64,000 nucleotides of DNA from Robiginitalea sp. SC105. GTDB lineage: Bacteria; Bacteroidota; Bacteroidia; Flavobacteriales; Flavobacteriaceae. Below the pieces are notes generated by a model that made no database searches, was not told where the DNA came from, and was given only the letters and a program-made list of their open reading frames with translations. Of the stretch, positions 26,326-35,646 are shown piece after piece. The stretch spans positions 744,001-808,000 of the forward strand of contig NZ_JACLZF010000001.1 of the NCBI RefSeq assembly GCF_014243345.1, read 5' to 3'. Within the stretch, counting starts at the first letter, position 1, and each line of letters begins with the position of its first letter. The translations under genes and the position numbers were made by a program.

Positions 26326-26340
26326 CCCAAATCCGCAAAT

Positions 26341-27894
26341 ATGTTTCGGAACCTATGGTTGCTTGCCGCACTGCTGGCCGCAGTATTTTGCCGGGCACAG
26401 GAAATGCCCGTGGATTATCAATTCGGCGAAAAATATAACGATCGGTACAAGTATTCGAACCTGGTGACCTTTTCCGAGGCCAACAGCGGCAACAAACTCC
26501 TTGTACGTGCCTATTACACCGGGCTCGTCCTTCGTCCAAAGGGTTATTTGATTGAGCGATACAACCCCCAGCTTGAACTGATTGATGAATACAACTACAA
26601 GTTCAAGGACGCGGATTTTTTGGATGGTTTTGTTGCCAACGGTCAATTATACCTGTTGTTTTTGCGATACGACCACGAGCAGCTGAGCTATATTTATTCC
26701 GTACACCAAAGCCCGATAGGCGACTACATTTTCACCCGGAAGGACCTGCTCAAGGTGCCATCGATTTATGTGGAGGATCCGGTGGACAAGAACTACTACA
26801 ACCGGAAATTCAATTCCGGGTTCAGCACCACCCTGCTTTTTGACCGGGAGCAAAAAGCCTTCGCCCTGAGCCTGCACCACAAGAAGGGGGACGACAACCG
26901 CCACCGAATCCTGGTGTACAATTTCAATCTGCAACCAATCATGGATGTGGATTTCTCTGCAGAGGTGGAGGAGAAAAACTACGCCTTCGAGGCCCTGGAG
27001 ATATCCCCGGACCTTTCGGCGGCCTTCCTGATCGGCAAGGCCTATTTCCGCAAGAGGCGCTTTAAGGCCGAGGAACGCAAGTACCAGTACGAACTCGTCA
27101 GAGTTACAAGGGGAGGTGCCCAGGCGGCATCCTTTGACCAGGAAGGGTTTTATTCGGAGGCCCTCAAACCTATCTGGAAGGATGGGAAACTGCTCTGTGT
27201 GGGCTTCTACGCGGACCGAAAGGATGACCGGTACAACGGGCTGGAGTACCTGCAGGTGGATCCGGTGACCCTGAAACCCGGAGCTCATGTCTACAACCCC
27301 TTTTCGGAGCAGTTCATGTTCGATAAGTTCGGGGCCGAATCGGAGAAAGCCATCAAAAACCTGGTCTTCAAGGATGTTCAATTCACCGCCGACGGATCCC
27401 TGCTGTTCAACGCGGAGGAGTATTTTGTTACCAGCAGCATGCAGTCCGATGCGAGCGGGGGCCGCATCAAGGTGGAACGCTTCCACCACAACGACATCGT
27501 AAGCGTCCGCCTTGACCCATCCGGGAAACTGGTTTGGGCAAGGAACATCAACAAGACGGAGGTGACCCAGGGGGACGGGGCCTATGCTTCTTACAGCGCC
27601 TACACGAAAGGGGGGAGTACGTATTTCTTTATCTGTACGGCGGCGGAGAGCCCTCAGTTGCTCAACAACGAGCGGCTGATATTCCGCCAGGGACTCAGTC
27701 GGAACCGGAACGTATTTTTGATCCGCCTGGATCCCCAGGGCCAGATCACCTGGGAGAAGATCATTGACCAGGCAGAGGCGCGACTGCCCCTGATGGTTTC
27801 CAAACCCCTGGTGGACGACAGCGACGACCGGCTTTTCTTCTACGCAAAGCGCGGTAGCAAGAAGCAACTGGTTTCCGTGCATATCCGGGGTTAG
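26341..27894 (+). CDS. Hypothetical secreted protein, propeller-like, 517 aa
   Basis: Unrecognised exported protein. A signal peptide (residues about 1-19, ending CRA-Q) is followed by repeating blocks of strands with aromatic-rich turns (for example YNPQLELIDEYNYKF, VYNFNLQPIMDVDF, VRLDPSGKLVWARNI, IRLDPQGQITWEKII), which suggests a beta-propeller or similar repeat fold. The last two blocks resemble each other and the LDPxGxxxW pattern of PQQ/quinoprotein-like repeats. No catalytic motif and no T9SS tail were found. It starts 15 nt after the enoyl-CoA hydratase gene and may share its transcript, without an obvious functional link. Confidence 0.75.
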   Translation: MFRNLWLLAALLAAVFCRAQEMPVDYQFGEKYNDRYKYSNLVTFSEANSGNKLLVRAYYTGLVLRPKGYLIERYNPQLELIDEYNYKFKDADFLDGFVANGQLYLLFLRYDHEQLSYIYSVHQSPIGDYIFTRKDLLKVPSIYVEDPVDKNYYNRKFNSGFSTTLLFDREQKAFALSLHHKKGDDNRHRILVYNFNLQPIMDVDFSAEVEEKNYAFEALEISPDLSAAFLIGKAYFRKRRFKAEERKYQYELVRVTRGGAQAASFDQEGFYSEALKPIWKDGKLLCVGFYADRKDDRYNGLEYLQVDPVTLKPGAHVYNPFSEQFMFDKFGAESEKAIKNLVFKDVQFTADGSLLFNAEEYFVTSSMQSDASGGRIKVERFHHNDIVSVRLDPSGKLVWARNINKTEVTQGDGAYASYSAYTKGGSTYFFICTAAESPQLLNNERLIFRQGLSRNRNVFLIRLDPQGQITWEKIIDQAEARLPLMVSKPLVDDSDDRLFFYAKRGSKKQLVSVHIRG

Positions 27895-27968
27895 GGGAAA
27901 CGGGTAGCCGTGCGGGTGCTGCTCCCGGATTTCAATCGAAAATGATTTATTGAATAGGAAAAATTCCA

Positions 27969-27976
27969 TAAATTTG
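27969..27976 (+). promoter_or_regulatory. -7 promoter element TAAATTTG
   Basis: Exact TAnnTTTG, 16 nt before the radical SAM gene at 27993. Confidence 0.5.
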
Positions 27977-27992
27977 GATAATATCCTATTCT

Positions 27993-29069
27993 ATGATCGA
28001 TCCGAAAAAGGAAATCCGCAAAGGAAGGGGCGCGCAAACCCACAAGGCAAACCGCTTTGAAGCCCTGAGGCAGGAACCCCTGGAGGAGTTCCTGGAGTAC
28101 AGCCGCCTGTACGGGGAAGCAGAAAAGATCCGAACCACTTACCTGAAGGTCCACCCCAAAACCATTGTCAACAAGGTGACCAGCCCGGATGTCTCCATGC
28201 CCTACAGCATGAATCCCTACCAGGGGTGTGAACATGGATGCGTGTACTGCTATGCGCGGAATTCCCACGAGTTCTGGGGTTACGGCCCCGGGCTGGATTT
28301 CGAGAGTAAAATCCTGGTCAAGGAAAGCGCCCCGGCCCTGCTGGAAGCCCATATCCGGAAGGCCTCATGGAAAGCGGCTCCCATCGTACTTTCCGGGAAC
28401 ACCGATTGCTACCAGCCGGCAGAGCGCCGATTTGGGATTACCCGCCGCTGCCTGGAGGTGTTCCTCCGTTACCGGCACCCGGTAGGGATCATCACCAAGA
28501 ACGCCCTGGTCCTTCGGGACCTGGACCTGCTCTGCGACCTGAACGGGCACGGCCTGGTGGGGGTGAATGTTTCCGTAACCTCCCTGGAGGAATCGACGCG
28601 CCGACTTCTGGAACCCCGCACCGCAAGTATCCCAAAACGCCTGGAGACCATCCGGGAACTGGCAGAAGCGGGGATTCCGGTCAATGCCATGCTGGCACCG
28701 ATTATCCCGGGGATCAACAGCCACGAAATCATGGAGCTTGCCAAAGCAGTTGCGGATGCAGGGGCGCGTTCCTTTGGATTCACAGTGGTACGCCTGAACG
28801 GGGCGCTTGCGGATTTGTTCGGCGACTGGCTCCAACGGGCCCTGCCGGACCGGGCAGAGAAGGTGCTGTCCCAGATCCGGGCCTGCCATGGGGGCAGCCT
28901 CAACGACAGCCGGTTTGGTATCCGCAACAAAGGGGAAGGAGCGATAGCAACCCAGATCCACCAAATGGCCGCGGTGGCCCGGAAGAAATACTTCAGCGAC
29001 CGGATATTCCCGGACCTGAATTGCGACCTGCATGCCCCATTTAAAGACGGTCAGTTGCGCCTGTTCTGA
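27993..29069 (+). CDS. PA0069-family radical SAM protein, 358 aa
   Basis: Radical S-adenosylmethionine protein of the SplB-like/PA0069 group with an unknown reaction. The cluster motif is CEHGCVYC (C79, C83, C86), embedded in MNPYQGCEHGCVYCYARNSH. Further family stretches are VLSGNTDCYQPAERRFGITR and MLAPIIPGINSHEI. The protein is cytoplasmic and its Fe4S4 cluster would depend on the SUF system of this window. It has its own promoter word. The downstream neighbour is convergent. Confidence 0.92.
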   Translation: MIDPKKEIRKGRGAQTHKANRFEALRQEPLEEFLEYSRLYGEAEKIRTTYLKVHPKTIVNKVTSPDVSMPYSMNPYQGCEHGCVYCYARNSHEFWGYGPGLDFESKILVKESAPALLEAHIRKASWKAAPIVLSGNTDCYQPAERRFGITRRCLEVFLRYRHPVGIITKNALVLRDLDLLCDLNGHGLVGVNVSVTSLEESTRRLLEPRTASIPKRLETIRELAEAGIPVNAMLAPIIPGINSHEIMELAKAVADAGARSFGFTVVRLNGALADLFGDWLQRALPDRAEKVLSQIRACHGGSLNDSRFGIRNKGEGAIATQIHQMAAVARKKYFSDRIFPDLNCDLHAPFKDGQLRLF

Positions 29070-29122
29070 GTGCAGGCCGTTCCTTCAGAGGAAAGTCTTC
29101 GGTTGCCACCCACTGGATCGGG

Positions 29123-30544
29123 TCAGGCCAGGTCCCAGCCCTTTCGGTAGCTGCCCTGTACCCACTCATTGGCCTTGTCGAAGTTGGTTACGCGCATATT
29201 CGCACCGTCCCACATGATCTTTTTGCGACCCGGATACTCCCAGTAGGATCGGCCGCTTTCCGGATCGGTAACCCGGTTTTTATACTGGTAGGCCCGGATG
29301 GCCAGGTTGCCCATCAATACGGATTCCGTCAGTTTTCCCGCTTTTTCAAAATTAGAGGAAGTCGGGGTCCCGCTGAGGCAACCCTCCACGAAATTCTGCT
29401 GGTGCCCGCCGGTGCCGCCGGGTACCCGGGGCAGTCGAGGTGCGGGCTTATTTACCATGTCCATCAGGTCGCTCGGCAGCAACCGCGCGTTGCGCGAATA
29501 GGTGTCGCAGACCAGGATGCCCTTGGTACCGTAGAAGATGGAGCCGCCCCCATTGTCCCCGATGGTCTCCCCGTCTTTCAGTTCGTCCGGCAGGTCTGGC
29601 TTGAGGCCACCATCGTACCAGTTGAGTTCGATGGGCCCGTGGTTAGAATCGGCAAATTTCAGCCTTACGATGGAGGAGGACGGGCAGGATTCACTGTAAT
29701 CCGCCTCCACAAAATCGCCTACCCAGTTGGTGGTACAGCTCGCCTCCGCTTCGGTCGGGTAACCGAGTTCCAGCACGCTGAAAGGCGTTTCCATGATATG
29801 GCAACCCATGTCGCCCAGTGCCCCCGTCCCGAAATCCCACCAGCCGCGCCATTTAAAGGGGAGGTAGGAATCGTTGTAATCGCGCATGGCTGCCGGTCCG
29901 AGCCAAAGGTCCCAGTCCAGTTCCGCGGGGATCGGGTCCTTCCCCTGGGGTACCGGCACCCCCTGCGGCCACACGGGGCGGTTGGTCCAGCAATCTACTT
30001 TCTGCACCTGGCCGATGATGCCCGAATCGAGCCACTCCCGGGCCTCCCGGCTGCCGTCGCTGGAGGCACCCTGGTTGCCCATCTGGGTAACGATGCCCAT
30101 TTCCCGGGCCACCTGAGTCATCATCCGGGCTTCCGATATGTTATGCGTCAGGGGTTTCTCCACATAGGCGTGTTTCTTCTCCCGCATAAACGGCAGGGCA
30201 ATGGTGGCGTGCGTATGGTCCGGGGTGGCCACCATGATCGCATCCATGTCCTTTAAGTGCTTCTTATATACCTTCCTGTAATCCTTGTACCTTTTGACGT
30301 CCGGGAACATCTCGTAGGTCTCGGCCGCACGCCGGTCGTCCACGTCGCAGAACGAAACAAACTTGACTTTGCCGGTTTCGTGGAGGCCCCTCATGACCCC
30401 GGCACCCCGTCCGCCGACACCGAAGGCGGCCACGTAAAGCGTATCACTGGGGGGAACATGCCCTTTTCCGAGCACATAACTGGGGACAATACTGAAGGCG
30501 GCCGAAGTGGCGGCGGTGTTTTTCAGGAAGGTTCTTCTTTGCAT
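29123..30544 (-). CDS. Tat-exported Gfo/Idh/MocA-family oxidoreductase, 473 aa
   Basis: Predicted periplasmic NAD(P)-dependent sugar oxidoreductase. The N-terminus has a twin-arginine signal (RRTFLKN, then a hydrophobic stretch up to about residue 25), implying folded, cofactor-loaded export. A Rossmann fold follows (GVGGRGAGVM), with VATPDHTHATIALPFMREKKHAYVEKP giving the characteristic EKP motif, and GALGDMGCHIMETPF. The C-terminal half is the GFO_IDH_MocA alpha/beta domain. Such secreted members are known in Bacteroidetes glycoside metabolism, where the cofactor stays bound. It is not adjacent to the sugar cluster at 48-62 kb but could serve the same chemistry. Confidence 0.92.
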   Translation of the reverse strand: MQRRTFLKNTAATSAAFSIVPSYVLGKGHVPPSDTLYVAAFGVGGRGAGVMRGLHETGKVKFVSFCDVDDRRAAETYEMFPDVKRYKDYRKVYKKHLKDMDAIMVATPDHTHATIALPFMREKKHAYVEKPLTHNISEARMMTQVAREMGIVTQMGNQGASSDGSREAREWLDSGIIGQVQKVDCWTNRPVWPQGVPVPQGKDPIPAELDWDLWLGPAAMRDYNDSYLPFKWRGWWDFGTGALGDMGCHIMETPFSVLELGYPTEAEASCTTNWVGDFVEADYSESCPSSSIVRLKFADSNHGPIELNWYDGGLKPDLPDELKDGETIGDNGGGSIFYGTKGILVCDTYSRNARLLPSDLMDMVNKPAPRLPRVPGGTGGHQQNFVEGCLSGTPTSSNFEKAGKLTESVLMGNLAIRAYQYKNRVTDPESGRSYWEYPGRKKIMWDGANMRVTNFDKANEWVQGSYRKGWDLA

Positions 30545-30629
30545 GGGTGTTTGGTTTGAAATGAGCTATCAAGATACAAAATCTGTGTAAAGAATACACC
30601 TCAAGATCTTCCCGCGCCAGATTGGGGCC

Positions 30630-31289
30630 TCAGGCAGTTCCGTTCCACTCCCGGTAAAACTCCTCCAGGAATTCCAGCATGAACGCATGCCGTTTTTCGG
30701 CCAGTTTTTTCCCGGTCTCCGTGTGCATCCGGTCTTTGAGCAGGAGCAGTTTTTCGTAGAAGTGGTTCAGGGTGGGCCCATCGGATTTTTGGTATTCCGC
30801 CTTGCTCATCTTCACCCGGGGGGCAATTTCCGGGTCGTAGAGCTTGCGGTTCTTATAGCCCCCGAAATTGAAGGCCCGCGCAATCCCGATGGCACCGATG
30901 GCATCCAGGCGGTCGGCATCCCGGACCACGTGCAATTCGCCCGATTTGAAGGGTTTTTTGTTGTTTTCAAGGCTCTTTTTAAAAGAGATGTTGCGGATGA
31001 TTTGTACCACGTGGGTGCGCACCGGCTGGGGCACGTCGATTTCCCGCATAAAGGCATCCGCCTTTTTGGGGCCTGCATCCTCGTCCCCGTCGTGGAATTT
31101 GGGGTCGGCGATATCGTGGAGGAGGGCGCCCAGGCTGACGATGAGGATATCCACTTCCTCGTCCTTGGCTATCAGGAGCGTATTGCGGAAGACCCGCTGG
31201 GTATGGAACCAGTCGTGGCCCCCTTCGGCCCCTTCCAGTTCTTTACGGACAAAGGCGATGGTTTTATCTACAAATTCGGAATCAGTCAT
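30630..31289 (-). CDS. HD-domain phosphohydrolase, 219 aa
   Basis: Metal-dependent phosphohydrolase of the HD superfamily (YedJ/YpgQ-like). The metal motif is visible as HDWFHTQRV (His near residue 25), GALLHDIADPKFHD (HD pair near 55) and RDADRLDAIGAIGIARAF further on. It is cytoplasmic, of typical length, with no signal or TM segment. Its ATG overlaps the end of the acyltransferase gene by 8 nt (ATGACTGA), so the two are translationally coupled. Substrate is unknown; nucleotides are likely for this subgroup. Confidence 0.92.
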   Translation of the reverse strand: MTDSEFVDKTIAFVRKELEGAEGGHDWFHTQRVFRNTLLIAKDEEVDILIVSLGALLHDIADPKFHDGDEDAGPKKADAFMREIDVPQPVRTHVVQIIRNISFKKSLENNKKPFKSGELHVVRDADRLDAIGAIGIARAFNFGGYKNRKLYDPEIAPRVKMSKAEYQKSDGPTLNHFYEKLLLLKDRMHTETGKKLAEKRHAFMLEFLEEFYREWNGTA

Positions 31290-32022
31290 TGGGGGGGTCG
31301 ATCTTGGAAGCGATCAGCGCTTCGAGGTTTTTCATTTTTTCAGGGGTAAACCCGGCTACCGGGATGGGCGGGTGCACCGTAAAGCGGATACGCGCGCCCA
31401 GGCCCAGCGGGAAGGAACCGTAGCGGAACATCTTCCAGGAGTTGTTGATGCTGATGGGCAGGATCTGCGCCGAGGGGGCCTGATCCATCAGCAGGCTCAG
31501 GCCAAAGGTGCGGAAGGGCTTCGGCTCCCCTGTCCGGGAACGGGTGCCTTCCGGGAAAATGACCGCACTGTGCCCGGTTTTTTCAATGTAAGCGCCCAGC
31601 TTTTCCAGTTCGGCCCGGGCCTGCCGGCGGTCCTTGCGGTCGATCAGGGCGGACCCCCCATGGCGCAGGTTGTAGGAGACGCTGGGAATCCCTTTGCCAA
31701 GCTCTTTCTTGCTGACAAACTTGGGGTGGTATTTACGCAGGTACCAGATCAGGGGCGGGATATCGTACAGGCTTTGGTGGTTGGTCACGATGATCAGCGG
31801 GCCACCTGCCGGCATGGGGTCGGCGTACTCGAACCGGTAGGTGGTGCCGAGCAGGTGCGTGCAGCGTATGATGCAGAGGTTGAGGAGGCTCACGCTCGCC
31901 TTATGCGCCTGGTAGCCAAACACATTCAGGCACATCCATTGCACCGGGTGGAACACGACGAGTGTCAGCCCGAAAAACAACAGGTAGATTGCCGAAAGCG
32001 GATATGCCAGGAGTTTGGCCAT
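31282..32022 (-). CDS. 1-acyl-glycerol-3-phosphate acyltransferase family (PlsC-like), 246 aa
   Basis: Membrane-associated lysophospholipid acyltransferase. An N-terminal hydrophobic segment (about 5-28) precedes the catalytic VTNHQSLYDI motif (the NHxxxxD form of HX4D), and VIFPEGTRSRTGE provides the second conserved block. The ATG at 32022 is supported by the start of homologous sequence and by an exact TATTTTTG promoter word ending 4 nt upstream; a 41-residue in-frame extension runs into the divergent promoter. The gene overlaps the HD gene by 8 nt. Confidence 0.93.
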   Translation of the reverse strand: MAKLLAYPLSAIYLLFFGLTLVVFHPVQWMCLNVFGYQAHKASVSLLNLCIIRCTHLLGTTYRFEYADPMPAGGPLIIVTNHQSLYDIPPLIWYLRKYHPKFVSKKELGKGIPSVSYNLRHGGSALIDRKDRRQARAELEKLGAYIEKTGHSAVIFPEGTRSRTGEPKPFRTFGLSLLMDQAPSAQILPISINNSWKMFRYGSFPLGLGARIRFTVHPPIPVAGFTPEKMKNLEALIASKIDPPND

Positions 32023-32026
32023 GGTG

Positions 32027-32034
32027 CAAAAATA
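32027..32034 (-). promoter_or_regulatory. -7 promoter element TATTTTTG directly before the plsC-like gene
   Basis: Exact TAnnTTTG on the minus strand followed by CACC and ATG, the same arrangement as at thiL. Confidence 0.55.
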
Positions 32035-32085
32035 AGAAACCCTGGTCCGTTGACAACGCATATGCTCGATTTGTAAGAAAGACCT

Positions 32086-32093
32086 TATATTTG
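32086..32093 (+). promoter_or_regulatory. -7 promoter element TATATTTG
   Basis: Exact TAnnTTTG, 9 nt before the ATG at 32103. A TTGAC about 21 nt further upstream (32060-32064) could act as the -33 region. Confidence 0.5.
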
Positions 32094-32102
32094 ACAGGGA
32101 AT

Positions 32103-33710
32103 ATGCCAGATCGCACCAAAAGTATGTCCGAGAGCGGGGAATCAACCTTTATCACCAAATTCCGACAAAACCGATTTTGGCCCATTTGGGTTGTTCTCTG
32201 GCTGCTCCAGTTACCTGTCCCCGGATGGGCCCAGGAACCCCAACCCATTTGCCGTTTCACCGGGCGTATTTCCTTTGCAGAATTCATCGAGCCCTGTGGC
32301 ACCCCTATGCCGCCTCCGGACACCCCTGTTGATTCCGTTATTCCCGTAAATCTCCCGGAAAAAAGGGAATCCTGGTGTATATCATCCGTTTGCGATCCTG
32401 ATCAATTGTCGCGCATTGACGCCTTTCTAAAGGAACTCAGGGTATCCCGCAACTTTTCTATTATTACATGTGCTGCGGGTTCCCTGAATGCAGCGACTCT
32501 CTTCCAGAATGGTCTTACCGGGGGCATGTCGCGCATGCTTGCCCTGCAAACCGACATGGAAGAATTCATGGAAAATCCGGGGTTGGATATTCCCGGGGCC
32601 ATCACCTTCCTGCATGCATTGGGGCACCATGTTTTTCAACATGCCATGGGGAAAACGAACCTGATGGAGACCCACGAATTGGATGCAGACTATTTCAGCG
32701 GGTCCTCCCTGGCCCGTTTGGGCCTGGATCCGGACCAGGCCTTCCGTGAATTTGCCGTACTGCTTAAAAATGAGGCGACCTATGAAGGATATCCCCCATT
32801 TGCGGACCGGCTGGCATCCTTTAAGAGGGGTTGGGAATGGGGTGCCTTCGCCAAGAGTTTTGGATGGGGGGAAGACGTCCCGGTCTACGGAACGGACCGG
32901 ATCCGAGCTGAAGGCCTCCGGGATGCGGGGTCACGGAAGGAGGAGGAAGGGGACCTGGCATCGGCTGCCGAAGACTACCTGGACGCTTACGCATATAACT
33001 GGCGGGTTACCGGGAATCTCAGGAAGGCGCTACACTGTGTACAGGAACTCGGGGATGATGACCTGGCATTGAAAATTTACGGGGAATTGCTCGCTTCTGC
33101 AGCAAATGAAAGGGCCCCGGCAAATAAACAGGCATACCTTTATGATATGGCTACCCACTCGGGCAACCTCGGACAATTTGATCAGGCCCGCACCTACCTC
33201 CAAATAAGCCGTGACCTGAACGCCGGACACGTGGACGATCTGGTAAATACCGGGAAGATGTATTTAAGAATGGACCGCCCCGGACGCGCCAGGGATGCGC
33301 TTATGGAGGCCATCCAATTAGGTCCTGCCACGGGCGAAATGTACCTGTATCTCGGACAAGCCCAAAGCGCCCTTTCCGACCCGAAAGCTGCCATCCGGTC
33401 TTTCCGTACCGTACTATCGGCTTCGCCGGAAAACCTGGAAGCCATCCTGGGATTGTCCGAAGTCTATTCCAATGAAGCAGAGGCCCTGCTGGGCCTGATC
33501 GAACAGGAAAAATCTCCTGCGGAGGCACGCCGCCTTCAATCGGTGAAAATATCCTTGTACCGGGAAGCCGAAGCGGTGCTCCTGGAAGGCCTCCGTGCGG
33601 CGCCAGATGACCTCGATTTGCTCACACGGCTTTACCGTATTTACCTCAGCATACCGGACAAATCCCGAATTCGTGAAATCCGTAAAAAGCTTAAAGACAT
33701 CCAAGAATGA
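32103..33710 (+). CDS. Secreted M48-like pseudopeptidase with TPR repeats, 535 aa
   Basis: Exported protein combining a peptidase-M48-like domain with C-terminal tetratricopeptide repeats. The signal peptide spans about residues 25-45 (ending GWAQ). The M48 region has LHALGHHVFQH, where the expected HExxH reads HALGH: H171 and H175 remain but the catalytic Glu is Ala172 (codon GCA). The third ligand region THELDADYF (E192) is preserved. TPR-like helices fill about 290-530. The fold is therefore probably M48 (BepA-like protease plus TPR), with zinc binding possible but proteolysis unlikely. BepA-like proteins act in outer-membrane assembly. The start at 32103 follows an exact promoter word 9 nt upstream. 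Confidence 0.82.
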   Translation: MPDRTKSMSESGESTFITKFRQNRFWPIWVVLWLLQLPVPGWAQEPQPICRFTGRISFAEFIEPCGTPMPPPDTPVDSVIPVNLPEKRESWCISSVCDPDQLSRIDAFLKELRVSRNFSIITCAAGSLNAATLFQNGLTGGMSRMLALQTDMEEFMENPGLDIPGAITFLHALGHHVFQHAMGKTNLMETHELDADYFSGSSLARLGLDPDQAFREFAVLLKNEATYEGYPPFADRLASFKRGWEWGAFAKSFGWGEDVPVYGTDRIRAEGLRDAGSRKEEEGDLASAAEDYLDAYAYNWRVTGNLRKALHCVQELGDDDLALKIYGELLASAANERAPANKQAYLYDMATHSGNLGQFDQARTYLQISRDLNAGHVDDLVNTGKMYLRMDRPGRARDALMEAIQLGPATGEMYLYLGQAQSALSDPKAAIRSFRTVLSASPENLEAILGLSEVYSNEAEALLGLIEQEKSPAEARRLQSVKISLYREAEAVLLEGLRAAPDDLDLLTRLYRIYLSIPDKSRIREIRKKLKDIQE

Positions 33711-33715
33711 TCAAT

Positions 33716-33746
33716 AAAAAACCCCGTCTGGAAAAGCGGGGTTTTT
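33716..33746 (+). terminator. Rho-independent terminator
   Basis: AAAAAACCCCG, a ten-base loop, CGGGGTTTTT. It lies just after the M48/TPR stop (33710); the A-run on the other side would also let it serve the convergent bacilliredoxin gene. Confidence 0.8.
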
Positions 33747-33767
33747 AAATTCTTTATGCGTTGCCTT

Positions 33768-34178
33768 TCAGCAAAACTCGTCGTAAGCCTGGGTCAGGTT
33801 GTCGGCGATCATATCAGCCGGCCGCCCTTCGATGTGGTGGCGCTCGATCATGTGGACGAGTTCCCCGTCCTTAAAGAGCCCCATGCTGGGCGATGAGGGC
33901 GGGAAAGGGACCATCAGCCCGCGGGCTGCGTCAACGGCTTCCCGGTCCACGCCTGCAAATACGGTGACCAGGCGGTCGGGGGTTTTGCCATGCTGCAGGC
34001 TCAGCTTGGCAGCCGGCCGGGCATTGGCTGCGGCACAGCCGCAAACAGAATTCACGACCACCAGTACGGTGCCCGGTTGTTTTATGGCGGCTTCGACCTC
34101 CTCGGCGGAGAAGAGCTCCTCAAAGCCGGCGGAAGACAGGTCTTCACGCATGGGTTTAACCAGTTCTGTAGGGTACAT
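33768..34178 (-). CDS. BrxA/BrxB-family bacilliredoxin, 136 aa
   Basis: Thiol-disulfide protein of the UPF0403/bacilliredoxin family, which in other bacteria removes low-molecular-weight thiols from proteins. The active site is C46-G-C48 in NSVCGCAAANARP. MYPTELVKPMREDL is the typical N-terminus and length is normal. Bacilliredoxins pair with bacillithiol, which is reported in Bacteroidetes, but no bacillithiol biosynthesis gene is in this window. A near-consensus TACCTTTA at about 34205 may be its promoter. Confidence 0.93.
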   Translation of the reverse strand: MYPTELVKPMREDLSSAGFEELFSAEEVEAAIKQPGTVLVVVNSVCGCAAANARPAAKLSLQHGKTPDRLVTVFAGVDREAVDAARGLMVPFPPSSPSMGLFKDGELVHMIERHHIEGRPADMIADNLTQAYDEFC

Positions 34179-34286
34179 AGTCTTTTTTTAAAAATTTATC
34201 AGGAGCTAAAGGTACGAAAAGGGCGTCACTTTACCATGGCGGTGTCCAGGGGCTTCCGGTGCGGGTACGGTTCAGGACCAAAGCGC

Positions 34287-34294
34287 TATCTTTG
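34287..34294 (+). promoter_or_regulatory. -7 promoter element TATCTTTG
   Basis: Exact TAnnTTTG, 15 nt before the ATG at 34310. Confidence 0.5.
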
Positions 34295-34309
34295 CCAAAA
34301 ATTTTCCGG

Positions 34310-35035
34310 ATGATAAAATGGTTTGGAGCGTTTGTCGGATACCTCTTCCTGCGGCTGCCCGGGGCAATCATCGGGTTCCTGCTGGGGAGCCTGATCGATG
34401 GGTCCACCGCGCGCACGGGTTCCGTATTCACCAGTTTCTCAAAACAGCAGGTCTCCCCGGCGGATTTTGAGCTGAACCTGCTATCGCTCTGCTCCATCAT
34501 CATCAAGGCCGACGGGCAGGTGAGCCAGCAGGAGCTCGATTACGTCCGTCAGTATTTCCTTTCCACCTACGGTAAGGAGAAAGCAAATGCCATTTTCAGG
34601 ACGTTTAACGAGGTCATCAAAAAGCGCGAGATTTCCGGCCAGCGCATCTGTGCCTACCTGAACCAGCGCACCCGCTATGAGGTCAGGCTGCAGCTAGTGC
34701 ACTTCCTGTTCGGGATTGCCCAGGCAGACGGGCATGTGAGCGAGGCCGAATTGCGCAAACTCCGGGAACTTGCGGGTTACCTGCAAATCAGGTCGTCGGA
34801 TTTTGAGAGCATCATGGCCATGTTCGTCAAATCGGTGGACAATGCCTATACCATCCTTGAAATCGAACGGACTGCAACAGACGACGAAGTAAAGAAGGCC
34901 TACCGGAACATGGCCAAAAAATACCATCCGGACCGCGTGAATACGCAGGACGAGGCGATCAAGCGGGGCGCGGAGGAAAAGTTCAAGGAAGTCCAAAAAG
35001 CCTATGAGGCCATCCAGCGCGAACGCGGCCTGTAG
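34310..35035 (+). CDS. DjlA-like TerB/DnaJ-domain membrane co-chaperone, 241 aa
   Basis: Membrane-anchored J-protein. Residues about 3-28 form a glycine-containing hydrophobic anchor ([20 protein letters not shown]), a TerB-like helical domain follows (about 50-165, with two ADGxVSxxE-type acidic turns: [10 protein letters not shown] and [10 protein letters not shown]), and a J domain ends the protein (about 180-238) with the HPD motif in KKYHPDRV. This is the DjlA arrangement, stimulating DnaK at the membrane. The ATG at 34310 matches the promoter spacing; an in-frame extension to 34259 is rejected. Confidence 0.92.
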   Translation: MIKWFGAFVGYLFLRLPGAIIGFLLGSLIDGSTARTGSVFTSFSKQQVSPADFELNLLSLCSIIIKADGQVSQQELDYVRQYFLSTYGKEKANAIFRTFNEVIKKREISGQRICAYLNQRTRYEVRLQLVHFLFGIAQADGHVSEAELRKLRELAGYLQIRSSDFESIMAMFVKSVDNAYTILEIERTATDDEVKKAYRNMAKKYHPDRVNTQDEAIKRGAEEKFKEVQKAYEAIQRERGL

Positions 35036-35058
35036 TCAGTTAAAAACCGGCTAGTAGT

Positions 35059-35646
35059 ATGCAAAATTTCTGGGTTTACGGCGAATTGGGATTTTTCCAT
35101 GTACTCGACCCCCAGGGCTACGACCACGTGCTGTTTTTGACGGCACTCGCCCTGCCTTTTACGTATCGCAGCTGGAAGCGCGTTTTCTGGCTGGCCACCT
35201 TGTTTACGATTTCCCATTGCCTGTCCCTGGCCCTGGCGGCCTATGGCGTTGTGGATGTGGATGCCGCCTGGGTGGAATTCCTGATCCCGGTTACCATCCT
35301 GCTGACGGCCCTGTTTAACTTGTTCGTGGGGGCTTCCGGGGAGGAACCCCGGACCGCCTTCCGGATCCACCTGATATCCACCGGACTTTTCGGGCTGATC
35401 CACGGGTTGGGGTTTTCAAATTATTTCCGGATGCTGATGATGGGGGAAACCGAAAAAAACGGGCCCCTGCTGGGATTTGCCCTCGGGATTGAGGCCGCCC
35501 AGTTGCTGGTGCTGGTCGTGGTGCTGGGGCTTTCCTATTTCCTGGTCGAAAGGTTGCGGGCCCCGGCCCCCTGGTATATCCGGGTGGGCAGCCTGGTCAT
35601 TGCAGCGATTTCCCTGGGGCTGCTGGTGGGTGCCTGGCCGGCCTGA
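35059..35646 (+). CDS. HupE/UreJ family membrane protein, 195 aa
   Basis: Small polytopic membrane protein. Five to six hydrophobic segments are visible, with conserved GYDHVLFLTAL near the N-terminus, a central histidine helix (FTISHCLSLALA) and LIHGLGFSNYFR in the middle, which are hallmarks of HupE/UreJ proteins. Members of this family are linked to nickel or other metal uptake; no hydrogenase or urease gene is nearby, so the metal and role are open. It starts 23 nt after the DjlA-like gene. Confidence 0.85.
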   Translation: MQNFWVYGELGFFHVLDPQGYDHVLFLTALALPFTYRSWKRVFWLATLFTISHCLSLALAAYGVVDVDAAWVEFLIPVTILLTALFNLFVGASGEEPRTAFRIHLISTGLFGLIHGLGFSNYFRMLMMGETEKNGPLLGFALGIEAAQLLVLVVVLGLSYFLVERLRAPAPWYIRVGSLVIAAISLGLLVGAWPA

